Positions 27,031 through 38,149 are shown, numbered from the stretch's first letter. The stretch is 64,000 nt of DNA from DATDIC01 sp963777625 (GCA_963777625.1 CAVZRO010000008.1:62001-126000); one strand, 5' to 3'. The notes: generated by a model from the sequence alone, not told the origin. Numbers and translations: made by a program.

Positions 27031-27151
27031 AAATCGCCGGCAACGCGAAGGCCGGCATCACCGGCCTGCTGGCTGAAGGGAGCCAGGGTGGCGAAGGCAC
27101 GCGGCATGGCGTAAGAACGCGCCCCGACACAACAATAGCGGGGAAGTCCAG

Positions 27152-28513
27152 ATGCCGCGAAACGAGTACTCTCGAAGGCAGGTTCTGAAAACGGCTGGCG
27201 CAGGCGCCGCCGGCCTTGCCCTGGCAACCGGGCTGCCGTTGCGAAGCTTCGCCGCGGGGCCGGACCCCATCACGCCCGATCCATCGATCTCCGGCAATCT
27301 GGAGGCATGGGATTGGTCCGCGGCGCCCTCGGTACCGGGGGTGCAGGCGCAGGCGGAGTTCTACACGAAGTATTTTCCGTCGCTGTATAAGGACCTTCAC
27401 TTCAGATCGACGATCTTCGGCTACACCGACCTGCTGCCGAAACTGACGGTCGCGTGGCGTGCCGGGCGCGTTCCGGACGTTGCCCGGACCGCGATCCAGT
27501 GGTCGCAGCAATTTGTCGGGTCCGGGCAAGCCGCCGAAATCAACGAGGAAGAGCTCGGCATCCCGTTCAGCCAGTTCCTGCCCGGCGCTCTGTTGAGCGA
27601 CCGCAAGAACGGCGCGTCGGAAGGGCCACTCTACGGCATTCCGAGCAACAATGAAGTCATGTTCCTGCTGTATAACAAAACGCTGTTCAAGAACGCCGGA
27701 CTCGACCCCGAGAAACCGCCGGCAACATGGGCGGACCTGGTCGCCTATTCGAAAACGATCCACGACAAGACCGGCGCTTACGGTTTCGGATTGTGCGCGC
27801 AGCAGACTAACGGCAACACGTCGTACCGGTTCATGCCGATGGCGTGGGCCTGCGGCGGCCAGATCTTCGACGAACTCAGCAAGCAACCGACATGGCGCAA
27901 TATCGGCATCGGCGATGACGGCGTCGTTCAGGCGCTGTCGATGTACCACCAGATGTTCAATGTGGACAAAAGCGTTCAGCCATCCGCGCTCAGCGATAAC
28001 GAGTCGGACTGCGAAACGCTGTTCCTGGACGGCAAGATGGCGATGGTCATCGACCATCCGTCGTTCCCGCAACAGGTGAAGCAGCTCAAGCCGGAGCTGG
28101 ACATGGGCGGCGCATTGCTGCCGATGGGCCCGGTGCGGCGTGCCGTCGTGCTCGGCGGGTCCAATTTCCATATTCGCGCGACGAGCAAGAACAAGAAGGC
28201 CGCTCTGGCGATGATGAAAGCCTACCTGTCCCCTTACTGGAACTCGCGCCTGGGTACCGGGGCTGGATCGGAAGCTTCCACCGAGATCGCCCGCGCGTCG
28301 CCGGAATCGGCTGAGCTCGGGAAAGGTCTGCCGTTCAATGATCTGGTGTTCCAGATGCTGCCTTACGGGGTCAACGTGCCGCTGGTGACGCAAGGCGCGC
28401 AGATCTGGAACACGATCGTTCCCGCCATGATCCAGCAGGTACTGAGCGGAAAATCGACCCCGAAGGACGCCGCCAGCGCGGCGGCGAACCAGGTCCGCCA
28501 GATAATGGCGTAG
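27152..28513 (+). CDS. ABC transporter substrate-binding protein (SBP family 1) with Tat signal, cassette 2
   Basis: This 453-residue protein begins with a twin-arginine signal (SRRQVLKTAGAGAAGLALAT, residues 7-26), suggesting export in a folded state. Mature features are AEFYTKYFPSLYKDLHFRST, LPKLTVAWRAGRVPDVARTA and GPLYGIPSNNEVMFLLYNKT, typical of family-1 sugar-binding proteins. It is followed 6 bp later by its permease. Its N-terminus differs clearly from the Sec-type binding protein of cassette 1, so the two are not recent copies. Confidence 0.9.
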   Translation: MPRNEYSRRQVLKTAGAGAAGLALATGLPLRSFAAGPDPITPDPSISGNLEAWDWSAAPSVPGVQAQAEFYTKYFPSLYKDLHFRSTIFGYTDLLPKLTVAWRAGRVPDVARTAIQWSQQFVGSGQAAEINEEELGIPFSQFLPGALLSDRKNGASEGPLYGIPSNNEVMFLLYNKTLFKNAGLDPEKPPATWADLVAYSKTIHDKTGAYGFGLCAQQTNGNTSYRFMPMAWACGGQIFDELSKQPTWRNIGIGDDGVVQALSMYHQMFNVDKSVQPSALSDNESDCETLFLDGKMAMVIDHPSFPQQVKQLKPELDMGGALLPMGPVRRAVVLGGSNFHIRATSKNKKAALAMMKAYLSPYWNSRLGTGAGSEASTEIARASPESAELGKGLPFNDLVFQMLPYGVNVPLVTQGAQIWNTIVPAMIQQVLSGKSTPKDAASAAANQVRQIMA

Positions 28514-28519
28514 GGGCTT

Positions 28520-29458
28520 GTGGCCGTTCTCGCCCACCCGGCCACGCGTGAGCTAGCTGCCGCCGGAAGCGCCCGCGCTGCGTGGCGCGAGCGTCTAGCC
28601 GGCTTGCCATACGTGCTGCCGGCCGCGCTCATTATCATCGCGGTGATGAGCTATCCGTTCGTCTACTGCATCTATCTCAGCTTTCGCGCGACGCCTTCCT
28701 ACACCACGGAAACGCACTTCGCCGGACTGACGAACTACGGCGCGGTGTTGCATGACAGCGTGTTTCTCAACTCGCTCGGCATAACGGTGATATGGACGGT
28801 CGGCAGCACCGTGGCAGACATCCTGCTGGGCATGGGGGCGGCGATCCTCATTAACCAGCTTACCTGGTTCCGCGGTCCGATCCGGGCCGCGCTGATGCTT
28901 CCCTATATCGTCGGCTACGTGATCGCGAGTTATGCTTGGCTCTGGCTATACCAGGGCGAGTACGGCCTGCTCAACCAGCTCCTGACGAGCTGGCACGTCA
29001 TCGCCCAGCCGGTGTCGCTGCTCAGCTCGCTGAGCTGGGCGCTGCCGGCGGTTATTCTGGTGAATATCTGGAAAACCGCGCCGTTTGCCATGATCATGTT
29101 CCTCGCCGGGCTTCAAGGCGTTCCCGAGCACACCGTGATGGCCGCGGAACTGGACGGCGCGTCGAAAATGCGGACGTTCTTCGAAATCAAGCTTCCGTAT
29201 CTGCGCCGGGTGATCATTATCACCGGCGTCGTCATGACGCTGCAGAACTTCAACACATTCACCATCCCCTACATCATGACCAGCGGCGGGCCGCTGAACC
29301 ATACGGAGATCGTGTCCAATTACATCTATAACTCGGCATTCACCAATTTGAACTTCGGCGGAGCGGCCGCCGCGTCGGTCGTGGTGATGATCATTCTCAT
29401 GGTCTTCGCCATCGTCTATGTCGGATCATTGACACGCCGCCAGACGGGAGTCGCCTGA
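28520..29458 (+). CDS. Carbohydrate-type ABC permease (UgpA/MalF-like), cassette 2
   Basis: This 312-residue protein starts at a GTG. It has the N-terminal helix YVLPAALIIIAVMSYPFVYC, FAGLTNYGAVLHDSVFLNSL, LMLPYIVGYVIASYAWLWLY, and the EAA loop MAAELDGASKMRTFFEIKLP. It is the first permease of cassette 2 and is one base from the next gene, so the two are translationally coupled. The substrate is unknown. Confidence 0.9.
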   Translation: MAVLAHPATRELAAAGSARAAWRERLAGLPYVLPAALIIIAVMSYPFVYCIYLSFRATPSYTTETHFAGLTNYGAVLHDSVFLNSLGITVIWTVGSTVADILLGMGAAILINQLTWFRGPIRAALMLPYIVGYVIASYAWLWLYQGEYGLLNQLLTSWHVIAQPVSLLSSLSWALPAVILVNIWKTAPFAMIMFLAGLQGVPEHTVMAAELDGASKMRTFFEIKLPYLRRVIIITGVVMTLQNFNTFTIPYIMTSGGPLNHTEIVSNYIYNSAFTNLNFGGAAAASVVVMIILMVFAIVYVGSLTRRQTGVA

Positions 29459-29459
29459 C

Positions 29460-30308
29460 GTGACCGCGCCGCGATGGGTGCGTCAGGTACCGGCGAAGAT
29501 CGCGCTGATCTGCTACCTGCTGTTTGCGCTGGTCCCGTTCGGGTGGCTGCTGACCGCATCGCTGGAGCCGCAGACGTCGCTCTACCGCGAGCACCTCAGT
29601 CTGCTGCCGGACCCCATCACGCTGTCGAATTACACCGCGCTGCTCACCGCCGATCCGGTCGCCGGTACCGATTTCCCGCGGTATTTCGTGAACAGCCTGA
29701 TTGTCGTGTGCTGCACGGTCGTGCTTGCTCTGCTGGTCGCGGTGCCGGCCGCTTATGGCTTCTCCCGCTACCGGTTCCTTGGGAAGAACGTGATCCTGTA
29801 TGGCATCCTGCTGCAGAGCATCTTCCCGCTCGTCAATTTCCTGATCCCGCTGTACATTCTGATGCAGGATCTTGACCTTATCGACACCTATGCGTCGCTG
29901 GTCATCGCCTATCTCACATTCAGCCTGCCGCTGAATATCTGGATCCTGAAAAGCTTCTTCGACGGCATACCCACAGACATGGAAATGTCCGCCCGGCTGG
30001 ACGGCGCCAGCGCATGGCGGGCGTTTATCGAGATCGCCATTCCCCCGGCGATGCCTGGAATCGTCGCCACCGCGATCTTCACCTTCATCCTCTCCTGGGA
30101 CGAATATCTCTACGCGCTGACGATGATTTCCTCCGCGTCGATGCGCACACTTCCGCTCGGCATCTTCGCCTACTTCTCCGAAGGCGTGCCGAACTGGAGC
30201 GGGCTGACCGCAACGGCGATCGCGATGAGCATCCCGGTGATCGTGGTGTTCCTGGTATTGCAGAAATACTTCATCGCTGCCCTGACCAAGGGAGCCCTGA
30301 AATACTGA
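29460..30308 (+). CDS. Carbohydrate-type ABC permease (UgpE/MalG-like), cassette 2
   Basis: The start is a GTG just after the previous stop. The 282 residues contain ICYLLFALVPFGWLLTASLE, the periplasmic LLPDPITLSNYTALLTADPV, the EAA loop MSARLDGASAWRAFIEIAIP and WDEYLYALTMISSASMRTLP. It pairs with the permease at 28520-29458. It is the third gene of the cassette, and the ATPase starts 19 bp downstream. Confidence 0.9.
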   Translation: MTAPRWVRQVPAKIALICYLLFALVPFGWLLTASLEPQTSLYREHLSLLPDPITLSNYTALLTADPVAGTDFPRYFVNSLIVVCCTVVLALLVAVPAAYGFSRYRFLGKNVILYGILLQSIFPLVNFLIPLYILMQDLDLIDTYASLVIAYLTFSLPLNIWILKSFFDGIPTDMEMSARLDGASAWRAFIEIAIPPAMPGIVATAIFTFILSWDEYLYALTMISSASMRTLPLGIFAYFSEGVPNWSGLTATAIAMSIPVIVVFLVLQKYFIAALTKGALKY

Positions 30309-30327
30309 TGGTTGGGACAGGTGGGGA

Positions 30328-31455
30328 ATGGCGGAGATAAGACTTGAAGGCGTCCGAAAAACCTACTCCTCCCGGCGGGGCGAGGTCCGGGCCCTTTTGC
30401 CGCTGGATCTTTCGATCGCCGATGGAGAGTTCGTCACCATCCTCGGCCCCAGCGGTTGCGGCAAGACGACGCTGCTCAGCCTGATCGTCGGAGCGATTCC
30501 TCCCTCCGGCGGACGTATCCTGGTGGATGGCACGGACGTAACCTATGCCGATCCGCGCGAGCGCGACATGGCGATGGTGTTTCAGAATTACGCGCTCTAT
30601 CCGTCGAAGACCGTGCGGGGGAATTTGGAATTCCCGCTGCGCATGCGCGGCATTGCGTCAGCGAGCCGCACCCCGCGGGTCAACGAGATGGCAGAGCTGC
30701 TCGGCCTCTCTGCATTGCTCGACAATTATCCGCGCCAGCTCTCCGGCGGACAGCAGCAGCGCGTTGCACTTGGGCGCGCGCTCATCCGCCGCCCGAAGCT
30801 GTTCCTGATGGACGAGCCGCTCTCCAATCTTGACGCGAAGCTGCGGCTACAAATGCGCACGGAGATCAAGCGGCTGCATCGGGAAGTGCCGGTGACGACG
30901 GTTTACGTGACCCACGACCAGAGCGAGGCCATGGCGCTGTCCGACCGTGTCGTGGTGATGAACCAGGGCGCGGTCGCCCAGTTGGACAGCCCGGATGGCA
31001 TCTATCTGCGCCCGGCTGACATCTTTGTGGCCGGCTTCGTCGGTTCCCCGGCGATGAACCTGCTGCCGGTCGCATTGGTTTCGTCCGCAAGCGGTGTGCA
31101 ATGTGTGCTGGACAGGGGCCTGGTGGCAGCAAATGTGCAACCCCGGCTGCCGGTTGCCGGCGGCAATGGCACGCTGGGCATTCGGGCCAAGCATGTCGAA
31201 TGGCAACCCGCCTCCGGCGCCCCGCAGTGGCCTTGGCTGCCGGCCAATGTCCTGGAGACCGACGATACCGGTGACGACACACTGATCTATGCGGACCTGG
31301 GCGGGAATGCGATCAGGGTCCTCGAACGCCACGGACGGACGGTCGCTGTCGGCGATAAGATCGCACTTCGCTTCCCGAACGAGACACTGCACCTGTTCGC
31401 CGATGGAAAGCGCCTCGAGCTGGAGGCCGCTCCGCTTCCGGCCGGGGTTGCGTAG
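30328..31455 (+). CDS. Sugar-type ABC transporter ATP-binding protein (UgpC/MalK-like), cassette 2
   Basis: This 375-residue ATPase has GPSGCGKTT, FQNYALYPSKTVRGNLEFPL, LSGGQQQRVALGRAL, LFLMDEPLSNLDAKL and TTVYVTHDQSEAMALSD, plus a MalK-type C-terminal regulatory domain (MNLLPVALVSS, LGIRAKHVEW). It closes the second cassette. Downstream, a stretch with GGGGGTAG and CTCCCCCTA could pair as a weak terminator before the groES control region. Confidence 0.92.
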   Translation: MAEIRLEGVRKTYSSRRGEVRALLPLDLSIADGEFVTILGPSGCGKTTLLSLIVGAIPPSGGRILVDGTDVTYADPRERDMAMVFQNYALYPSKTVRGNLEFPLRMRGIASASRTPRVNEMAELLGLSALLDNYPRQLSGGQQQRVALGRALIRRPKLFLMDEPLSNLDAKLRLQMRTEIKRLHREVPVTTVYVTHDQSEAMALSDRVVVMNQGAVAQLDSPDGIYLRPADIFVAGFVGSPAMNLLPVALVSSASGVQCVLDRGLVAANVQPRLPVAGGNGTLGIRAKHVEWQPASGAPQWPWLPANVLETDDTGDDTLIYADLGGNAIRVLERHGRTVAVGDKIALRFPNETLHLFADGKRLELEAAPLPAGVA

Positions 31456-31538
31456 GGGTTGGGGGTAGCGCGGCGCCCGATTCTCCCCCTAGCCGCCATT
31501 GTTGTGGAAACACTCACAATGCCGCCCCATATGAGGCT

Positions 31539-31565
31539 GGCACTCTCGCCTATAGAGTGCTAAGC
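31539..31565 (+). promoter_or_regulatory. CIRCE operator (HrcA binding site) of groESL
   Basis: CTGGCACTC, a 9-nt spacer and GAGTGCTAA match the CIRCE consensus TTAGCACTC-N9-GAGTGCTAA except for the first and third bases of the left arm. It lies 84 bp before the groES start. HrcA repressor is expected to bind here and be released on heat stress. The spacer/arm boundary holds CCTATAGAG, which could be a -10 element. Confidence 0.85.
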
Positions 31566-31649
31566 CGTCCGCCCAGGATGCAATTTGGTGCATTCGGACG
31601 TTGCGTCAGAGCCTCAGGAGGCTCGTTCACCCATCTCAGGAGCCAATCA

Positions 31650-31967
31650 ATGAAATTCCGCCCCTTGCACGACCGGGTCGTGGTCCGCCGGCTGAACGCC
31701 GAGGAAAAGACCAAGGCCGGCATCATCATCCCCGATACCGCCCAGGAGAAGCCGATGGAGGGCGAGGTGATCGCAGTCGGGCCGGGCGTGCGCAATGAGG
31801 AGGGCCAACTCGTGGCTCTGGACGTGAAGGCCGGTGACCGCATCCTGTTCGGAAAATGGTCGGGCAGCGAGGTAAAGCTCGAGGGCGAGGAACTCGTCAT
31901 CATGAAGGAATCAGACATCATGGGTGTTATCGAAGGCGCCCCGGCAGCCAAGAAGAAGGCCGCCTGA
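31650..31967 (+). CDS. groES: Co-chaperonin GroES
   Basis: This 105-residue protein begins KFRPLHDRVVVRRLNAEEKT. It has the mobile-loop sequence KTKAGIIIPDTAQEKPMEGE that contacts GroEL and ends in MKESDIMGVIEGA. As a heptameric lid on GroEL it closes the folding chamber in the cytoplasm. The start at 31650 is preceded by CTCAGGAGCC as RBS. It is the first gene of groESL, under the CIRCE operator, with groEL 40 bp downstream. Confidence 0.97.
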   Translation: MKFRPLHDRVVVRRLNAEEKTKAGIIIPDTAQEKPMEGEVIAVGPGVRNEEGQLVALDVKAGDRILFGKWSGSEVKLEGEELVIMKESDIMGVIEGAPAAKKKAA

Positions 31968-32007
31968 TCCAAGCACCCAACAACAAGAATCAAGGAAAGA
32001 CATTCAT

Positions 32008-33648
<1,641 letters not shown>

Positions 33649-33676
33649 TCCATCTCGATCCGGCCTCGATAGCGAG

Positions 33677-33702
33677 AAGGGCACCCGGTGGGTGCCCTTT
33701 TT
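33677..33702 (+). terminator. Rho-independent terminator of groESL
   Basis: The perfect 10-bp stem AAGGGCACCC / GGGTGCCCTT with a GGT loop is followed by T residues (33698-33702). It sits 29 bp after the groEL stop. Confidence 0.85.
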
Positions 33703-33903
33703 GCTGGGCGAGCAAGATCCGCGTGCATGGCTATCCGCAGCGCCGTCATCGGGTTCGTAACGCGCGATAATAATAACCGCGGCACTCGACACGATAACAT
33801 TGCTGGCGAACGCCGCCGGACGATGTGTATTGTTCGGTGGGAACCCGAAACCGCCGCGACGGGTGCGGGGAGCGGCTGCGCCAACAATGGTGGAGGAGGC
33901 GAC

Positions 33904-35559
33904 GTGGACTATCCCTATGACCTCGGCCCCTACTCCCGGACGGTGACCACCCGTTCGGCGGACGCCCAGCGCTGGTTCGACCGTGGCCTCAACTGGTGCT
34001 TCGGCTATCACCACGAGGAGGCCATCGCCTGCTTCGAGAAGGCGCTGGAGGCGGACCCGAACTGTGCCATGGCCCATTGGGGCATCGGCTACGCGGTCGG
34101 GCCGAACTATAACTTCCCCTGGGACCTGATGGATCCCGTCGGCAAGACCGCGGCGCTTGCCCGCGCGTATGATTCCACACGCGCGGCGCTGGCGCTGGCC
34201 GGCGGCGTCAGCGCGCCGGAACGCGCGCTGATCGAGGCGTTGCCCGCCCGCTATCCGCAGCGCGACCCGATCGAGGACCAGCGTCCCTGGAACGACGCCT
34301 TTGCCGACGCCATGCGCATGGCGCATCGGGCGCGTCCCGACGACCTCGATCTACGCACCATCTTCGCGGAAGCGATCCTCAACCGCACGCCCTGGCGCAT
34401 GTGGGACCTGCGTACCGGCGAGCCCGCGCCCGGCGCCGGAACGCTCGAGGCGCGCGAGGTGCTCGAGTCCGCCTTCCGCGATCTGCCGGGCGCGATGAAC
34501 CATCCCGGCCTTCTGCACCTCCACGTGCACCTGATGGAGATGTCGCCGCGTCCGGAGACGGCGTTGGGTACCGGCGACCGGCTGCGCGAGCTGTCCCCCG
34601 ACATGGGCCACCTGGTGCACATGCCCACCCACATCGACGTGCAATGCGGCCACTACCGCGATGCGATGCACTGGAACCAGAAAGCGATCGCGGCGGATCG
34701 CAAGTTCTACGACCGCGCTGGGCCGCTGAACTTCTATTCGGGCTACCGGGTGCACAATTATCACTTCGCCGCCTACGGTGCCATGTTCCTCGGCCAGTAC
34801 GTACCGGCGATTGCCGCCGTCGACGAGATGATCGCCACCATGCCGGAGGAGTTGCTGCGTATCCCCTCGCCGCCCATGGCGGATTTCTTCGAGAGCTACG
34901 TTTCCGTCAGGCAGCACGTCCTCATCCGCTTCGGCAAATGGAACGAGATCATCGCGCAGGATCTGCCTGGGGATCGCGATCTCTATTGCAACACCGTCGC
35001 GATGATGCACTACGCCCGCGGCGTCGCGCACGCCGCGCTCGGCGACGTGCCGGCGGCGGAGGCCGAACAGACGCTGTTCCGTGAGGCGGCAAAACGGGTG
35101 CCCAAGTCCCGGCAACTGCACAACGTGTCGTGCGTGCAACTGCTGGCCGTGGCCGAGGAGATGCTAGAGGGCGAGATCGCCTACCGTCGCGGCGAGCACG
35201 AAGCGGCCTTCGCCCATCTCCGCACCGCCATCTCACTGGAGGACGATCTGCCCTATGATGAGCCGTGGGGCTGGATGCAGCCGGTCCGCCACGCGCTCGG
35301 CGCGCTGCTGCTGGAGCAGGGCCACGCGGCAGAGGCAGAGGCGGTCTATCGCGAGGATCTCGGCCTCGGCGGCGCACTGCCCCGCGCGCAGGTCCACCCG
35401 GACAACCTGTGGGCGCTGCGCGGGCTGCACGACTGCCTCGAACGGCGCGGCGAGACCGCCGAGGGGGTGTTGATCCGCCAGCGTGTCGACTTTGCCGCGG
35501 CCCGAGCTGACCTGCCCGTCGCGGTGTCCTGCTTCTGCGCCCGCGAGACGACTGCCTGA
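33904..35559 (+). CDS. Tetratricopeptide-repeat protein of unknown function
   Basis: This product of about 551 residues has a GTG start at 33904, preceded by an excellent RBS (GGAGGAGG), preferred over earlier ATGs in an unstructured stretch. TPR-like helices include WFDRGLNWCFGYHHEEAIAC, FEKALEADPNCAMAHWGIGY and, near the C-terminus, GEHEAAFAHLRTAISLEDDL. Several His/Glu-rich stretches occur (LLHLHVHLMEMSPRPE, HLVHMPTHIDVQCGHY), unusual for a plain scaffold. The family is conserved in many bacteria but has no known reaction. No signal peptide; convergent with the M81 gene. Confidence 0.85.
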   Translation: MDYPYDLGPYSRTVTTRSADAQRWFDRGLNWCFGYHHEEAIACFEKALEADPNCAMAHWGIGYAVGPNYNFPWDLMDPVGKTAALARAYDSTRAALALAGGVSAPERALIEALPARYPQRDPIEDQRPWNDAFADAMRMAHRARPDDLDLRTIFAEAILNRTPWRMWDLRTGEPAPGAGTLEAREVLESAFRDLPGAMNHPGLLHLHVHLMEMSPRPETALGTGDRLRELSPDMGHLVHMPTHIDVQCGHYRDAMHWNQKAIAADRKFYDRAGPLNFYSGYRVHNYHFAAYGAMFLGQYVPAIAAVDEMIATMPEELLRIPSPPMADFFESYVSVRQHVLIRFGKWNEIIAQDLPGDRDLYCNTVAMMHYARGVAHAALGDVPAAEAEQTLFREAAKRVPKSRQLHNVSCVQLLAVAEEMLEGEIAYRRGEHEAAFAHLRTAISLEDDLPYDEPWGWMQPVRHALGALLLEQGHAAEAEAVYREDLGLGGALPRAQVHPDNLWALRGLHDCLERRGETAEGVLIRQRVDFAAARADLPVAVSCFCARETTA

Positions 35560-35641
35560 GCGGACGCGACGGCTGCAACATCCGCGGTGTCACCGAACAA
35601 GCGCCAAGAGTCAGAGCCAGGTTCTGCATGGCGATTGACTG

Positions 35642-37138
35642 TCAGAACGACTTTCTCTGATACCGGTCAGCTTTTGGGCTAAAATTCGTGCTTGGATCCA
35701 GCGGAAATACAGGGCGGCCGCAGATTGTGTGTCCCAGGCTGATGAGATCGGCCGAAGTCGCCCCCGGCGCGTCGATATTGAAGTTCTTTTCGACCCACGC
35801 GTCGTACATCTGATACTCCGTGTGCGGGCATTTCACGATGATCAGGTCGAAATCGCGCGGGTTCAATCCGTTTACATAATAGAGCGAACGATCGATCAGC
35901 CCGACCGTGCGGCTGATGACCACGACGGTGAAGTTGCCGAACGCCAGTACCGCGGTCGGCCCCGCATCGAAACCCGCTCGCATGGTTTCAAACCTGCCGA
36001 GCCCGCGCGTCAGGGCCTCAACCGTCGCTGTTACCTCCATTGGCGTGAATCTTTGCGGATCCAGCGCGCCACCCAGGCGGACATTGATGGTGGCTCCCAC
36101 ACCTGCCGCATGGGCGACCCGAGCTGCCTCCGGGTCCACGATCTGTGCCAGCACACGTTTTGTCGTGCCCGCCTCGCGCAGGGCTTTGATGATAATGTTG
36201 GAGTCTCCCGTAGCACCCGAGGACGTGGCATCCGCGGCATCAGTAAACACGACTGGTCCGTGCATCCACTTTGCCTGGGCGATTGCTCGATCCAAGGCGA
36301 TCAGCTTGCCTTGCATGCGATACCTCAGCGGCCAGAATTCATTCGCCAGACGGATTGCTTCGGCTTCCGCCCAGTCACCGTCCTGCTCGGCGGTGATGAT
36401 GACCTGGCTGCACAATTCGGGCACATCGGTGAATGGGTTGCCGATCATGATGCCTGCCGCCATTGCCTTGCCTTCTTTCTCCAGCCTTTGGGTTTCGCGA
36501 ATCAGATCACCGTAACAGCCGGTCCGCGTAATCAGCTCATCCCCGCGAACCAGGGCAGGGATGGTCACTCTTGCGATAATGGGATGGAGGCGGCGCCCGA
36601 TGATATCGAGCAGAACCCGCGCGGCACGTGCGCCGGTGTCGGCAAAATCGACGTGGGGATAGGTGTGATAGATCGCCAGCCCATCGACTTGCCGGAGCAT
36701 CCGATCGGTCAGAATGCCGTGCAGGTCAAGCGAGATAACGATGGGCATCCCCGGCCCCGCCATCTCGCGAACGCTTTGGAGAAGAAACCCCTCGGGGTCC
36801 AGCTCCCCATCCGCACCCATAGCGCCGTGCAATGAAAAGAATACCGCGTCCACATGCTTGATTTGCGCCGCCACTGCGTCCAGCAATTCCGCGGATAAAC
36901 GGCGCCACCCGGAAGCCGAGAGCAGGCCGGCGCTGCCGGATCGGGCGCCGCAGGTCGGAACGATCATAACGTCGGGGTTCGTGTCGAATACGCCCAAGGC
37001 GCCGCCGATCGCGGTATTCAGACCGCGTTGTTGTAACACCTCTTCCCCGCGCTCTATTTTGAAATAGTCGTAATCCGACGCCACGGGGTTAAAGGAAGAG
37101 ATCTCCTGCATGCATTCGGCGATGAGAATACGGGGCAT
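35642..37138 (-). CDS. M81 family metallopeptidase (MlrC/microcystinase C-like)
   Basis: This 498-residue protein starts PRILIAECMQEISSFNPVAS. M81 features are AVFFSLHGAMGADGELDPEG, PIVISLDLHGILTDRM and AIYHTYPHVDFADTGARAAR, which contain the likely zinc ligands (Asp/His residues). MlrC of microcystin degraders cleaves linear peptides. It is the last gene of the operon with a complete peptide ABC transporter (42549 to 37148), 9 bp after the ATPase. This suggests it processes the imported peptide in the cytoplasm; no signal peptide is seen. Confidence 0.9.
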   Translation of the reverse strand: MPRILIAECMQEISSFNPVASDYDYFKIERGEEVLQQRGLNTAIGGALGVFDTNPDVMIVPTCGARSGSAGLLSASGWRRLSAELLDAVAAQIKHVDAVFFSLHGAMGADGELDPEGFLLQSVREMAGPGMPIVISLDLHGILTDRMLRQVDGLAIYHTYPHVDFADTGARAARVLLDIIGRRLHPIIARVTIPALVRGDELITRTGCYGDLIRETQRLEKEGKAMAAGIMIGNPFTDVPELCSQVIITAEQDGDWAEAEAIRLANEFWPLRYRMQGKLIALDRAIAQAKWMHGPVVFTDAADATSSGATGDSNIIIKALREAGTTKRVLAQIVDPEAARVAHAAGVGATINVRLGGALDPQRFTPMEVTATVEALTRGLGRFETMRAGFDAGPTAVLAFGNFTVVVISRTVGLIDRSLYYVNGLNPRDFDLIIVKCPHTEYQMYDAWVEKNFNIDAPGATSADLISLGHTICGRPVFPLDPSTNFSPKADRYQRKSF

Positions 37139-37147
37139 TTTTCTCTC

Positions 37148-38149
37148 CTATGGATCATCCGGCAACGTGCCATCCGCGACACGGAGGCAGGCGACGGCAC
37201 TCTCGTTCGACAAGGCGGTCAGTGCGGGGTCGATTTCGCGACAGCGTTGCTCTGCATAGCGGCATCGCGGGGCGAAGCGGCAGCCGATGTGCATTCCCAT
37301 CGCGCTCGGCACATCGCCCGGCAGCACGTGGCGATGCCGCGGTTGATCTGGATGCGAAACCGGAATGGCCGACAGAAGCGCCCGCGTGTAGGGGTGCATC
37401 GGCCGGGTAAACAGCGCGTCCGGAGCTGCGATCTCGACGATCCGGCCGAGATACATGACGGCGATGCGTGTGGAGATGTGCCGGACGACAGCGAGATTGT
37501 GCGAAATAAACAGGTAGGTGAGCCCGAGTTCCTGCTGCAGGTCGCGCATCAGATTAATGATCTGCGACTGCACCGAAACATCGAGCGCGGAGACAGCCTC
37601 ATCGCAAACAACGAATTCCGGTTTCAATGCAAGCGCGCGGGCGATGCCGATGCGCTGGCGCTGGCCGCCGGAGAACTCGTGCGGATAGCGATGGACCGCT
37701 TGCCGCGGCAGCGCCACCAGGTCCAGCATCTCGGCAACCCAGCGCCAGCGCTCGGCGCGATTACCCAGGGCATGTATGGCATACGCCTCGGCGATGATCG
37801 CGCCGACGGTCTTGCGGGGATTGAGAGACCCGAACGGGTCCTGGAAGATGATCTGCAAATCGCGCCGGCGGCGCCTGAGGTCCCGATGGGTGAGACGGGT
37901 CAGGTCGGTTCCCTTGTGAAAGATGGCGCCATCGGACGGCTCGATCAGGCGAAGAAAGAGCCGCCCCAATGTCGATTTGCCGCAGCCGGATTCACCGACG
38001 AGACCGAAAGTCTCGCCTTTGCGAACGGCGAGATCGACGCCATCCACCGCACGCACGACCGATTGGGCGGGAAGCGCACCACGGGCGCGAAACCGTTTAT
38101 GTACGCCGCGCGCCTCTATCAGGATTTCACCGGCTGCGCCACCGCTCAT
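37148..38149 (-). CDS. Peptide ABC transporter ATP-binding protein (OppF/DppF type), second system
   Basis: The start at 38149 overlaps the upstream ATPase stop as ATGA; the longer frame upstream is Arg/Ser-rich and unlikely to be protein. Motifs are GESGCGKST, FQDPFGSLNPRKTVG, the signature FSGGQRQR, and VVCDEAVSALD (Ala-Val instead of the usual Pro-Thr). The Cys-containing oligopeptide-ATPase tail is CRFAPRCRYAEQRC. It partners the OppD-type ATPase of the same operon, whose last gene is the M81 peptidase. Confidence 0.9.
   Translation of the reverse strand: MSGGAAGEILIEARGVHKRFRARGALPAQSVVRAVDGVDLAVRKGETFGLVGESGCGKSTLGRLFLRLIEPSDGAIFHKGTDLTRLTHRDLRRRRRDLQIIFQDPFGSLNPRKTVGAIIAEAYAIHALGNRAERWRWVAEMLDLVALPRQAVHRYPHEFSGGQRQRIGIARALALKPEFVVCDEAVSALDVSVQSQIINLMRDLQQELGLTYLFISHNLAVVRHISTRIAVMYLGRIVEIAAPDALFTRPMHPYTRALLSAIPVSHPDQPRHRHVLPGDVPSAMGMHIGCRFAPRCRYAEQRCREIDPALTALSNESAVACLRVADGTLPDDP

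Noticed and set aside
27011..28537. Long minus-strand frame opposite the Tat-signal binding protein
   Set aside because: Low-complexity Arg/Gly/His composition; the plus-strand binding protein is a clear family-1 SBP.
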